Assembly: GCA_963792895.1 (NCBI GenBank) | Contig: CAWBYA010000004.1 | Span: 372,001-436,000, forward strand | Reading direction: 5' to 3' | DNA length: 64,000 nt | From: UBA6912 sp963792895 | GTDB lineage: Bacteria > Actinomycetota > Acidimicrobiia > Spongiisociales > UBA5794 | Program-made: the position numbers and the translations under genes | In this document: piece after piece, positions 42,272 to 51,239 of the stretch | Layout: every line of letters starts with the position of its first letter | Position numbering within the stretch: position 1 is the first letter of the stretch | The notes under the pieces: model-generated | Told to the model about the DNA's origin: nothing | What the model saw: only the letters and a program-made list of their open reading frames with translations | Database searches by the model: none

Positions 42272-43177
42272 ATGGCGGCACGTGAGGCGGGTCCAAAGGC
42301 GGTGGTGGTTGGTGCCGTTGGGATCGACACCAACGTCTATCTCTCCGGAGGTGACATCGACTGGACCGTGGAGTCGAACTTCGCCGTCACTGCCGACGTG
42401 GTCGGTCAAGCGGGAGCCTATGCCGCACGAGGCTTCACGGCGCTCGGCATGGCGACCACGCTGGTCGGCGCCGTCGGCAACGACGCGGCAGGCGGGCACG
42501 TAAAGCGCACCGTCGCCGGGTGGGGGATCGACGCAACGTGGCTCGTCGATCCGCTCCGGACTCACCGCAGTGTCAACCTGGTGTTCGGCGACGGATCCCG
42601 CAAGAACTTCTACGACGGTGGCGCAGCGACGGAGATCGCCGTACCCGCGCTGCCCGATGCGCTGTTCGCCGGCGCCGCGGTCGTACACGTGCACCTCGAA
42701 GACTGGTGCCGTCAGGCGCTCGCGCCCGCCAGAGCCTCGGGTGCGCTCGTCGCGTGCGACCTCCAGGACGTGGCCGATCTCGACGACCCGTACCGGCGTG
42801 ACTTCATCGCAGCCGCCGATGTGCTGTTCTTCTCCGGGGTCGATCAGCCCGATCCGGCCGCTGCAGCGCAGCAGCTGTTGGCCCGCGGGCCGGCTCAGGT
42901 GGTCGTGGCTGGGCTTGGAGGGTCCGGAGCGCTCGTGGCGACGCACGCGGGGCTGAGCCGTTTCCCTGCAACAGCCATGGACGGGCCTGTGATCGACACG
43001 AACGGCGCCGGAGACAGCCTCGCCGCTGCGACGTTGTGGAGCATGTGCGTGCTGGGAAGCGAGCCGGAGGTGGCAGTGCAGCATGGCCAGATCGCTGCCC
43101 GCTGGATGTGCAAGTGGCGAGCGAATGAGAAGGAGCCGATCGATCCCACCACGCTGTCGCGGCTTGCGGGCGGATGA
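42272..43177 (+). CDS. PfkB-family carbohydrate kinase
   Basis: A 301-residue ribokinase-fold enzyme. N-terminal VVVGAVGIDTNVYL and GQAGAYAARGFTALGMATTLVGAVGND bind the sugar; DTNGAGDSLAAATLWS near residue 245 holds the catalytic Asp and anion hole. Substrate is open among ribose, fructose and nucleosides. It is in line with the GMC oxidoreductase, suggesting a shared sugar-alcohol or nucleoside pathway, and converges with the ATP-grasp gene. Confidence 0.85.
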   Translation: MAAREAGPKAVVVGAVGIDTNVYLSGGDIDWTVESNFAVTADVVGQAGAYAARGFTALGMATTLVGAVGNDAAGGHVKRTVAGWGIDATWLVDPLRTHRSVNLVFGDGSRKNFYDGGAATEIAVPALPDALFAGAAVVHVHLEDWCRQALAPARASGALVACDLQDVADLDDPYRRDFIAAADVLFFSGVDQPDPAAAAQQLLARGPAQVVVAGLGGSGALVATHAGLSRFPATAMDGPVIDTNGAGDSLAAATLWSMCVLGSEPEVAVQHGQIAARWMCKWRANEKEPIDPTTLSRLAGG

Positions 43178-43183
43178 GGAGCG

Positions 43184-44680
43184 TCAGCCGCCTGCTTCGC
43201 GGGTGAGTACGTCGACGGTGCGCTCGTAGCGGGCGAGCGCACCATCGAGCGTCCGGCTGATGGCGAGGACACCGAGCTTGCCGAACTCGGCGATCGCCCC
43301 TATCAGGTGGAACACCACACCTTCCTGGGTGGTGCTGTCGAAGTGGAGACCTTGCTCAACGACGACATCGATGAGATCGGGTGGTGTGAGCTTGCGGTAG
43401 GCGTCTCGCTGGAGGTTGTCCGTTGCGTAGTAGTAGCGGGGCTCGCCAAGCGCGGTTGCGTAGTGCCCGGTCTCTGGGTGGTAGTCGCCGCCGGTGAGGA
43501 ATTGGAGCATGAGGAAGGGGAGGGTGGTCCCGCCCTTCCTGAGATTGATCTCGATCGCATAGGTCTGCCGCTTGCCGTCGGCGACCACGCTCACGAAGTC
43601 GACGCCGTACCGGCCGATGACACCCTTGTCGCGCAACACCTCGCCGACCCGGGTGCCCGCGTCATGCAGCTCGGGCCGGTATTCGGCCGCCGCGGGGAAG
43701 CGACAGCCGAGGAAGATCTGACCCGTCGGACCTCCGAGTACCTGGTCGTGTGTCGAGACGATGTCGACTCGGCCGAGTGGGTCGATGCGGCATTGCACCG
43801 ACGGGGACGTGGTGTCGTCGCCTGCGAGGAACGCTTCGACGATACCCCCCATGCTTGCCAGCTTCGCTTCGAACGACGTCCACGTCTCCCCCTTGGCTTC
43901 GAACAAGAGCTTGGTGGCGAGGCTGCGACGCACCCAGTCGACCAGGTCTGAACCTTCGGGAGCGGCACGGAGATCGAGTGTCGCATTGCCCTCGCCCGAG
44001 AAGCCCTCATCCAGCTTGACGACGGCTGCGGGCAGGGACGGATGTCGGCGTTTCAGCTCCGCGATCCCCGTCGCGATCTCGACCTCGGTCTTGATGCCTT
44101 CGAAGCCGTCGGGGAGGAGGATCCCCGCTTCGCGGAAGACGCGGCGGCTCCCACTCTTGGTGCCGAGGTCGGCGAGTGCCGGGTCGGTGGCGTACATGGG
44201 GATGCCCAGCCGGACGGCGAGCGTTCGCTCGAGGGCGGTCGAGTTGAAACACGTGATGTGGCTCAGCTCGGGATGGGTTATCGATGAGCGCAGGCGCTCA
44301 ACGAGCCGGGGCCGGTAGAGGATCTTCTCGGTGAGGGGGCGCAGTGAGCCGTCATCGCAGTCGAGCAGCGTGAGGCGGCTCCTGGCGTGGCTGGCAGGCA
44401 CCCCGGGCAGAAGATGGAGGTAGTAGTCGATGATCGACGGGGCGAGGGCCCTGCTGGTGACGTACACGACGTGCGTGTGCGGGAGGCGGAGCAGCATCAG
44501 AAGGCACAGCAGCCGCTCCTCGTAGTGCTCGACACCTGCGATCTTGCGCAGCTCCGACGCCTCCAGCGTCAAGCTCGGGACGACGACGATGGTGCGGGGC
44601 GCCGTTGGGTCAGAGAAGACGGCCTCGAACAGCGGTGCCATGCGTTCTTGGATCCTGGCGAACTCGGCGAGCTCTTGCAC
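43184..44680 (-). CDS. PGM1-related ATP-grasp peptide ligase
   Basis: A 498-residue protein with an N-terminal pre-ATP-grasp domain (RTIVVVPSLTLEASELRKIAGVEHYEERLLCLLMLLR), a central ATP-grasp (LPAAVVKLDEGFSGEGNATL, ending in AIEINLRKGGTT, which supplies Mg ligands) and a C-terminal LIGAIAEFGKLGVLAI segment. PGM1 joins peptides to a nonribosomal precursor in pheganomycin synthesis; relatives are widespread with unknown products. GTG start at 44680; no strong ribosome site. An in-frame later start cannot be ruled out. Confidence 0.78.
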   Translation of the reverse strand: MQELAEFARIQERMAPLFEAVFSDPTAPRTIVVVPSLTLEASELRKIAGVEHYEERLLCLLMLLRLPHTHVVYVTSRALAPSIIDYYLHLLPGVPASHARSRLTLLDCDDGSLRPLTEKILYRPRLVERLRSSITHPELSHITCFNSTALERTLAVRLGIPMYATDPALADLGTKSGSRRVFREAGILLPDGFEGIKTEVEIATGIAELKRRHPSLPAAVVKLDEGFSGEGNATLDLRAAPEGSDLVDWVRRSLATKLLFEAKGETWTSFEAKLASMGGIVEAFLAGDDTTSPSVQCRIDPLGRVDIVSTHDQVLGGPTGQIFLGCRFPAAAEYRPELHDAGTRVGEVLRDKGVIGRYGVDFVSVVADGKRQTYAIEINLRKGGTTLPFLMLQFLTGGDYHPETGHYATALGEPRYYYATDNLQRDAYRKLTPPDLIDVVVEQGLHFDSTTQEGVVFHLIGAIAEFGKLGVLAISRTLDGALARYERTVDVLTREAGG

Positions 44681-44849
44681 CGACCCGGGAGCCGGGTAGC
44701 CGCGATCGCTCTCAGCCGGGAAACCCCGCGAGTGGGGGCACCTCGGTGCTCGTCACCCGACCCTTTGGTGCTGCGGTCACCCTGGCAAGTTAGCCGGTTG
44801 CGGCACACCGGACCGGGGGTCGCAGCCGATCAAGCGTACTCTTGCGGCC

Positions 44850-44906
44850 ATGGGAGGTGCGATGGTCAGCACAACGGCGCCGTCACACGGCAGCTCGGCA
44901 CGATGA
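44850..44906 (+). CDS. Leaderless upstream ORF ahead of alcohol dehydrogenase
   Basis: TACTCT (44837-44842) is followed by seven bases and an ATG opening an 18-codon frame, MGGAMVSTTAPSHGSSAR, whose TGA (44904-44906) overlaps the dehydrogenase ATG (ATGA at 44903). The geometry suggests translation of a leader peptide that delivers ribosomes to the dehydrogenase start, which has no good Shine-Dalgarno of its own. Confidence 0.4.
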   Translation: MGGAMVSTTAPSHGSSAR

Positions 44907-45926
44907 GGGCGCTGCAACTGACGGCACAAGGCGCACCCGTCGAGCTCGTTGAGCTGCCGGATCCCGTTCCAGGGCCTGGGGAAGCGGTGGTCCGCGTCGC
45001 CGCGGCGGGGATTTGCAGCTCTGATGCGCACTATCGGGCGGGGAGCCCGACACTGCCCCCGTTGCCGCGCGTCTTGGGTCACGAGATCGCAGGCGTCGTG
45101 CAATCGCTGGGCCCCGGCGGCGGGGGGCCTTCGCCGGGCACTCGGGTGGGCGTTCACTACCAACTGAGCTGCGGGAGCTGTGACGCATGCAGCACCGGAG
45201 CCGAGCAGTTTTGCGCTCGCGGCGCCATGATCGGCAACCATCGCGACGGCGGATACGCAGAACGGGTCGTGGTGCCCGCCGCCAATCTCGTGGCGCTGCC
45301 CGATGAGGTGTCGTTCGCCCACGGGGCGGTTGCGATGTGTTCATCGGCCACAGCCCTCCACGCCTTGGTGAAGGCTCGGCTCGCCGTCGGTGAGCGCGTC
45401 GCCGTGTTCGGTCTTGGCGGGCTCGGGTATGTCCACGGTGCAGCTCGCTCGTGCGCTCGGAGCGGCCGAGGTCTACGCGATCGATATCGATGCCCAGAAG
45501 GTCGAACTCGCCTCTCGGCTCGGTGCCGTCGGCCTGGTCGCCGACCACGACGTTTCCGGCAGGATCGCGGCAGAGACGGGCGGAGTCGACGTTGCGGTTG
45601 AGCTGGTGGGCAAGCCGGCGGCGGTCCGCCTGGCGCTTCGCAGCCTCGCCCCGATGGGACGAGCGGCGGTGGTCGGCCTCGCCTCCGAGCCGACGTCGAT
45701 CGACACGTACGCCGACCTGATCGGGCGCGAAGCCGAGGTGATCGGCGTCATGGATCACCTGGCGGCGGAGCTGCCCGTTGTCCTCGCCCACATCGCCTCT
45801 GGTCGCCTCGACCTGACCTCGGTGGTCGCCGCCACGGTGCCGCTCGAGGCTCCACCGGTGAACGCAGTGCTCGACCGGCTGGAGATGGGGACCGCACCGG
45901 TGCGCACCGTGATCGAGATTCCATGA
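44903..45926 (+). CDS. Zinc-type alcohol dehydrogenase, frameshifted
   Basis: An MDR dehydrogenase split over two frames. The first part begins MRALQLTAQGAPVELVELPD and has GICSSDAHY (catalytic Zn Cys), LGHEIAGVV (His) and the structural-zinc cluster CGSCDACSTGAEQFC. The second has the continuation MSTVQLARALGAAEVYAIDID to the end. One base too many in GGG at 45425-45427 separates them: reading CTCGGT ATG restores GLGGLGMSTVQL. No stop interrupts the switch point, both halves are well conserved, and a single extra G is the whole lesion, so a consensus error is likelier than a dead gene. Confidence 0.78.
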
Positions 45927-46025
45927 GCGTGCCGCTCCGCTGAGACCCCCCGGGTCGGTGGTCCAGTCCCCCTTCCCTTTTTCCCCATCGAGGGTATGGT
46001 CACTTCAGGGAAGAGAGGTGGCTCG

Positions 46026-46673
46026 ATGGGTAGGACATCGACGGCTGGTTGTTATGAAGTGCTGCCCCGAGGAGGAGACCCTGGCCCGGGCGTGCTCTTC
46101 CTTCACGCCAACTGGGGTCTCACCGACTGCGTGCGCCGCATGTGCGACGACCTGGCGGGCGAGGGATTCGCCGTGATGGCGCCCGACATGTTCGAGGGCG
46201 CGACCGCCCAGACCGTTGCAGAGTCGGTTGCGCTGCGGGCGCGACGGGGGAGCGAGGATCGCTGGCGTGTGATCGCCAAGAGCCTCGACCGTCTCCAACG
46301 GCGTTCGGGCTCGCCCACCATCGGCGTGGTGGGATTCTCCATGGGTGGCCACTGGGCGCTGTGGCTTGCGCAACAACCCCTGCTTCCCATATCGGCAACC
46401 GCGGTGTTCTATGCAGTGCGCGGCGGCGACTACCGCGCAAGCCGTTCATCGTTCCAACTTCACCTGGCCTCGCAAGACGAGTACGTCACCCACAGCGGCG
46501 TCGCCAAGCTGCGCCGGAGACTCGAAGCGGCCGGCCGGCCGCTGGAGATCTTCGACTACGACGGGACGGGGCACTGGTTCTGCGAGCCCGACCAGCCAGA
46601 GTTCTATGACATGGAGGCTGCCCGGCTGGCATGGAAGCGAACGGTTGGCTTCCTCCACGGCACCCTCGGCTGA
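46026..46673 (+). CDS. Dienelactone-hydrolase-fold protein with Ser nucleophile
   Basis: A 215-residue alpha/beta hydrolase: GVLFLHANWGLTD, FAVMAPDMFEGATA, VVGFSMGGHWAL and a late GTGHWF His. Classical dienelactone hydrolases use Cys in GxCxGG; here Ser takes its place, making a generic esterase activity more likely. TATGGT (45995-46000) is a -10 box, so the ATG at 45996 inside it is rejected in favour of 46026 with an AGAGAGG upstream. Confidence 0.75.
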   Translation: MGRTSTAGCYEVLPRGGDPGPGVLFLHANWGLTDCVRRMCDDLAGEGFAVMAPDMFEGATAQTVAESVALRARRGSEDRWRVIAKSLDRLQRRSGSPTIGVVGFSMGGHWALWLAQQPLLPISATAVFYAVRGGDYRASRSSFQLHLASQDEYVTHSGVAKLRRRLEAAGRPLEIFDYDGTGHWFCEPDQPEFYDMEAARLAWKRTVGFLHGTLG

Positions 46674-46728
46674 ATGGGAGCATCGAGCCCGCCAGACGGC
46701 CGGCTCGACCCAAGTACGGAGATGTTGG

Positions 46729-47736
46729 TCAGCGCTTGGTCGCAGAGGCTACGAACGCCCGGCAGGCTGCAAGTGCCCGGAGGGTCTCCGGCTCGTCGGG
46801 CAGGATCGCCGGCCAGACGTGCGGCATGGACCGACCAACGTGGAGGACCGCTGGTACGCCCGCGGCCTCTGCCTTCGATGCGAGGCGTAGTGCATCGTCG
46901 AAGATCATCTCGTGATCGCCGCCGAGGATGAGGAGCGGGGGCAGTGCCGTGAGGTCGCCGTGGAGCGGCGAGGCATAGGGCTGGTGTGGATCGGCCGCGC
47001 CGATGTACTCGAAGTTGGGCCGGATCACCCCGAGCGGCAGATAGTCGCTCCCGCTGTTGGCCAGGATGGATGGGCCGGTGTGCTCGAGGTCGACGTAGGG
47101 AGAGAACAGCAGCGCTCCAGCCGGCAGCGCATCGCCCTCGTCACGAAGCCGCAGCAGCGTGGCCATCGCCAGGCCACCTCCGGCCGAGTCGCCGGCCAGC
47201 ACGATCGAAGAAGGCTCGACGCCCGACCCGACGAGCTCCCGGTACGCAGCGACGGCGTCGTCGAGTGCTGCGGGAAAGCGGTGAGCGGGGGCCAGGCGGT
47301 AGTCGGGCACCACTGCGTTGGCTCCGATCTCCCACGCCAGCGCAGCGACGAAGCGGCGGTGCGTAGCGGGGTTGCCCGCGACGTAGGCGCCGCCATGGAA
47401 GTAGAGCAGGGTGACGCCGCCCGACGGTGAGGCCGGCAGGTCGCACACGTGCCACTCGGCGCGACGCCCGGCGATCGGGCGCTGCTCGATGCGGACCACG
47501 CCACGGAGGCGCCGCGGCAGCGGCGGGTCGAGACGGGCCTCGAGACGGTTGCGCGCCTGCGGATCGGGATGTACGGACGCTTCCATGATGAAGGCGCGCA
47601 TGGCCACGACGGTGAGCTCGGTCGACCAACTCCATCCGGCCACTCTCGGTCCGGAGACTATTCGTCTGGCGACGCGCGCGAGCACGGCGATCAGCATCGC
47701 CCACAGCAAGCGGATCACGAACAGGGTTGTGCCCAC
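46729..47736 (-). CDS. Alpha/beta hydrolase fold-3 esterase (HSL family)
   Basis: A 335-residue hydrolase with a hydrophobic N-terminus (residues 4-22, possible membrane anchor), YFHGGAYVAG oxyanion-hole motif, VPDYRLAPAHRFPAALDD, the nucleophile GDSAGGGLA and SMPHVWP His region. This is the hormone-sensitive-lipase group common in lipid-degrading actinobacteria. GTG start lies 6 bases after TAACCT on the minus strand. Confidence 0.87.
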   Translation of the reverse strand: MGTTLFVIRLLWAMLIAVLARVARRIVSGPRVAGWSWSTELTVVAMRAFIMEASVHPDPQARNRLEARLDPPLPRRLRGVVRIEQRPIAGRRAEWHVCDLPASPSGGVTLLYFHGGAYVAGNPATHRRFVAALAWEIGANAVVPDYRLAPAHRFPAALDDAVAAYRELVGSGVEPSSIVLAGDSAGGGLAMATLLRLRDEGDALPAGALLFSPYVDLEHTGPSILANSGSDYLPLGVIRPNFEYIGAADPHQPYASPLHGDLTALPPLLILGGDHEMIFDDALRLASKAEAAGVPAVLHVGRSMPHVWPAILPDEPETLRALAACRAFVASATKR

Positions 47737-47742
47737 CCGGCC

Positions 47743-47748
47743 AGGTTA
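47743..47748 (-). promoter_or_regulatory. -10 box of leaderless esterase gene
   Basis: TAACCT on the minus strand, then GGCCGG and the GTG start at 47736. Confidence 0.55.
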
Positions 47749-47843
47749 CGGCGTTGCGCGCCTCGTGTAGCGGGCGCAGCGGATGGCTGTTTCTCCGGCA
47801 GCGGTGCGACAATGGCTTGTCCAGCGTCGAAGAGGAGCCAACG

Positions 47844-49484
47844 ATGACGACCGCACAGGCAGCAGGCCCAACGGACGTTCCCCTCTTGGAGCAAACGATC
47901 GGTGCCAACCTCGAGGCAACGGTTGCGGCCAACCCGGACCACGAAGCGCTCGTGGTCCCCCATCAGGGCATCCGACTGACCTATCGGGAGATGGATGAGC
48001 GGGTGAACGCGGTCGCAGGCGGACTTCTCGACCTCGGGATGCGCAAAGGAGACCGGGTTGGGATCTGGAGCCCGAACTGCGCCGAGTGGGTCTACCTGCA
48101 ATACGCAACCGCCAAGATCGGGGCAATCCTCGTCAACATCAACCCGGCCTACCGGACGTCCGAGCTGGAGTACGTGCTGGGTCAGTCGGGGTGCCGGATG
48201 CTCGTCTCTGCCTCCTCGTACCTCACCTCCGACTATCGCGGCATGGTGGATGCTGTACGGCACGAAGTCCCAGGACTCGAGCGTGTCGTCTACCTCGACG
48301 ATCCGGCGTGGGAGGAGTTGTGCGAGCGAGGTGCCGCCGTGCCGGCCGATCGCCTGGCTGCGGCCGCCGCTGCGCTCTCTCCGTCCGACCCGATCAACAT
48401 CCAATACACGAGCGGCACCACTGGGTTCCCCAAAGGCGCAACGCTGAGCCACCGCAACATCCTCAACAATGGGCTTTTCGTGGGGGAGCTCTGCCGCTAC
48501 ACGCCCGGCGATCGGGTCTGTATCCCGGTGCCGTTCTACCACTGCTTCGGCATGGTCCTCGGCAATCTCGCGTGCACCACGCACGGGGCGACGATCGTCG
48601 TGCCCGGAGCCGGTTTCGATCCCGAACAGGTGCTCCGCACCGTCGAGGCGGAGCGATGCACCAGCCTCTACGGCGTGCCGACCATGTTCATCGCCGAGCT
48701 CGCCGCCGACGATTTCGGCACCTACGACTTGTCGTCGTTGCGGACGGGGATCATGGCGGGCTCGCCGTGCCCTGTCGAGGTGATGAAGCGCGTCATCTCC
48801 GACATGAACATGAGCGAGGTGACCATCTGCTACGGCATGACGGAGACGTCGCCCGTGTCAACCCAGACGAAGGCGGACGACGATATCGAGCGTCGAGTCT
48901 CGACGGTTGGCTCTGTGCACCCCCACGTCGAGGTCAAGATCATCGACCCGGAAAGCGGGGCGACCGTCGATGCGGGCGAGCGGGGCGAGCTGTGCACTCG
49001 CGGCTACTCGGTGATGCTCGGCTACTGGAACGATCCCGACCGAACCGCAGAGGCAATCGACGAGGACGGCTGGATGCACACCGGCGACCTGGCGGTCATG
49101 GACGAGGCCGGGTACGTCAACATCGTCGGCAGGATCAAAGACATGATCATCCGCGGCGGCGAGAACGTCTATCCCCGAGAGATCGAGGAGTACCTCTTCA
49201 CCCACCCCGACATCATCGACGCACAGGTGGTCGGCGTACCCGACACCAAGTACGGCGAGCAGGTGATGGCCTGGGTGAAGCTCCGGTCCGGTGCCACGCT
49301 GACCGAGGATGATGTGAAGGGATTCTGTCGCGGCCAGATCGCCCACTACAAGGTGCCCGCCTATGTGCGGTTCGTCGACGACTACCCGATGACCGTCACG
49401 GGCAAGATCCAGAAGTATCGCTTGCGAGACTTGGGCATCGAGGCGCTGGGCCTGAGTGCAGAGGCCGCCGTCGAGACGGCATGA
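47844..49484 (+). CDS. fadD: Fatty-acyl-CoA synthetase (AMP-binding)
   Basis: A 546-residue adenylate-forming ligase: YTSGTTGFPKGATLSH phosphate loop, YGMTETSPVS, GWMHTGDLAVMDE, GRIKDMIIRGGENVYPREIEE and the catalytic Lys of MTVTGKIQKYRLR. It resembles medium/long-chain acyl-CoA synthetases. AGAGGAG precedes the ATG at 47844; a TTG further upstream gives only poor-quality sequence. With the thiolase, it points to beta-oxidation or cholesterol-like side-chain degradation. Confidence 0.9.
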   Translation: MTTAQAAGPTDVPLLEQTIGANLEATVAANPDHEALVVPHQGIRLTYREMDERVNAVAGGLLDLGMRKGDRVGIWSPNCAEWVYLQYATAKIGAILVNINPAYRTSELEYVLGQSGCRMLVSASSYLTSDYRGMVDAVRHEVPGLERVVYLDDPAWEELCERGAAVPADRLAAAAAALSPSDPINIQYTSGTTGFPKGATLSHRNILNNGLFVGELCRYTPGDRVCIPVPFYHCFGMVLGNLACTTHGATIVVPGAGFDPEQVLRTVEAERCTSLYGVPTMFIAELAADDFGTYDLSSLRTGIMAGSPCPVEVMKRVISDMNMSEVTICYGMTETSPVSTQTKADDDIERRVSTVGSVHPHVEVKIIDPESGATVDAGERGELCTRGYSVMLGYWNDPDRTAEAIDEDGWMHTGDLAVMDEAGYVNIVGRIKDMIIRGGENVYPREIEEYLFTHPDIIDAQVVGVPDTKYGEQVMAWVKLRSGATLTEDDVKGFCRGQIAHYKVPAYVRFVDDYPMTVTGKIQKYRLRDLGIEALGLSAEAAVETA

Positions 49485-49549
49485 AGAGGCGGTACGCACT
49501 TCGAGTCTTCGATCCGGCAGGTCGCGGCCGACGAGGGATCCCCATCCGT

Positions 49550-49840
49550 TCAGGCGCCCGCTCGCGCCACGACTTCGTGGACGGTGAGTGTCGGCTCGGC
49601 GCCTGCGCTTCGGAAGATGAGGATCCCCCGTGGGGTCTCCCCGGAATCGCGCATGGCCTGTAGGGCGGCGCGGTCTGCCCACATCGTGAAGATGTGCCAC
49701 ACGGCAGGATCCGACATGCTGTGGGTGAGGAACGTCTCCTCGATCCCCGCATCCAATGAGGTGATCGCCCTCCCGTACGACTCGGTGAGTACCTCCCACT
49801 TGTCGGCGGCAACTCGTCCCTCGAGCACGGTCACGATCAT
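49550..49840 (-). CDS. Antibiotic-biosynthesis-monooxygenase-like (ABM) dimeric barrel protein
   Basis: A 96-residue protein starting MIVTVLEGRVAADKWEVL and containing GIEETFLTHSMSDPAVWHIFTMWAD and a final VHEVVARAGA strand, the ferredoxin-like beta-alpha-beta layout of the ABM superfamily. Enzymatic role unknown. TGAGG lies 5 bases ahead of the ATG at 49840. It converges toward fadD and is followed upstream by the thiolase on the same strand. Confidence 0.65.
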   Translation of the reverse strand: MIVTVLEGRVAADKWEVLTESYGRAITSLDAGIEETFLTHSMSDPAVWHIFTMWADRAALQAMRDSGETPRGILIFRSAGAEPTLTVHEVVARAGA

Positions 49841-49938
49841 GACGGCCTCATTTCGTAGGCGGCTGCCACTCACGCTCACGGTACGCCGCACCACCTCAAC
49901 GGGGGATAGAGCCCGGAGCGCCGCCGGCCTGTCGTGGC

Positions 49939-51129
49939 TCAGCTCACCTCGAACAGACCCGCTGCACCCTGGCCGCCGCCGACGCACATCGTGACGAGGC
50001 CGTAGCGGCCGCCGGTGCGCTTGAGATGGCGGAGGATCTGGCCGACCATGCGGGCACCGCTCATACCGTACGGGTGACCGATGGCGATCGACCCGCCGAT
50101 CGGGTTCAGTTTCTCATCGGGGATCTCGAGGATCCGCTGGCAGTACAACACCTGCGACGCAAATGCCTCGTTGAGCTCGACGATGTCGATGTCGTCCAGT
50201 GCCATCCCCACCATGTCGAGCAGCTTCGGAACGGCTTTGACGGGGCCGATGCCCATCTCGTCAGGATCGACGCCCGCCACCTGGAAGCCGCGGAACGTCC
50301 CGAGGGCGTCGAGACCGAGAGCGTCGGCGCGTTCCTTCGACATGATCACGGCGGCAGACGCACCGTCGGCGAACTGCGAGGCGTTGCCCGCAGTGACGCT
50401 GCCGTTCTCGGCATCGAACACCGGCGGCAGCTTGGCGAGTCCCTCGAGCGTGGTGTCGGGCCGGTTCGCCTCGTCGGCTTCGAAGATCACGCCTTCCTCG
50501 ACGGCGAAGCTGCCGTCTGGCTGCTTGACCGCCCGGTTGACCTTCATCGCAGCGATGTCCTCTGCGTACCAACCCTGTTCTTGCGCATGGGCGGTGCGGT
50601 GCTGGGACATCAGCGAGTACGCATCCTGCGCTTCGCGGCTGATCCCGTAGCGCTTGGCGACGATCTCGGCAGTCTCTCCCATCGACAGGTAGATGCCCGG
50701 CCAGTCCTTCATCAAAGGCTCGTTGTAGAGATCCACGCTGCGGAAGTTGTTGTTCTGCACCATCGTGATCGACTCGGTGCCGCCGGCCACGATCGTGTCG
50801 ACTTCTCCAACCATGACCCGGTGGGCCGCCATGGCGATGGTGTTGAGCCCCGACGAACAGAAGCGGTTGACCGTCGTGCCCGGCACCGAGGACGGCAAAC
50901 CGGCGCGTAGGGCAGCGATACGCCCGACGTTCTGCCCTGATGGACCCTCAGGGAGGCCGCAGCCCATGATCACGTCTTCGATGTCATCGTCGGCCACGGC
51001 CGGGACATCAGACAGCGCCGCTCGAATGGCGTGGGCCGCCAGGTCGTCCGGCCGGGTCATGTTGAATGACCCTCGGTACCCTTTGGCGAGCGGCGTCCGC
51101 TTGCTGGCGACGATCACGGCTTCACGCAT
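49939..51129 (-). CDS. Acetyl-CoA acetyltransferase (thiolase)
   Basis: A 396-residue thiolase. Acyl-accepting Cys91 in NRFCSSGLN, IVELNEAFASQ, GGSIAIGHPYGMSGARM with the catalytic His, and MCVGGGQGAAGLFE with the second Cys. It cleaves or forms 3-ketoacyl-CoA and fits the neighbouring acyl-CoA synthetase. AGGAG is 7 bases before the ATG at 51129; an in-frame extension upstream has no homology. Confidence 0.93.
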   Translation of the reverse strand: MREAVIVASKRTPLAKGYRGSFNMTRPDDLAAHAIRAALSDVPAVADDDIEDVIMGCGLPEGPSGQNVGRIAALRAGLPSSVPGTTVNRFCSSGLNTIAMAAHRVMVGEVDTIVAGGTESITMVQNNNFRSVDLYNEPLMKDWPGIYLSMGETAEIVAKRYGISREAQDAYSLMSQHRTAHAQEQGWYAEDIAAMKVNRAVKQPDGSFAVEEGVIFEADEANRPDTTLEGLAKLPPVFDAENGSVTAGNASQFADGASAAVIMSKERADALGLDALGTFRGFQVAGVDPDEMGIGPVKAVPKLLDMVGMALDDIDIVELNEAFASQVLYCQRILEIPDEKLNPIGGSIAIGHPYGMSGARMVGQILRHLKRTGGRYGLVTMCVGGGQGAAGLFEVS

Positions 51130-51239
51130 GGCACTGCTCCTCAGCGACGGCTCCCCTGAGGATACCGGCAGCGCCCGAACCGCCTGCCGCCGCCGCCCGG
51201 TAGCCTTCGCCCCGAGCCCGGCGATCCAGGAGAACGAGC

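Noticed and set aside
47727..47843. TTG-extended start for fadD
   Set aside because: The added 39 residues are low-quality and overlap the divergent esterase start, and AGAGGAG lies just before the ATG at 47844.
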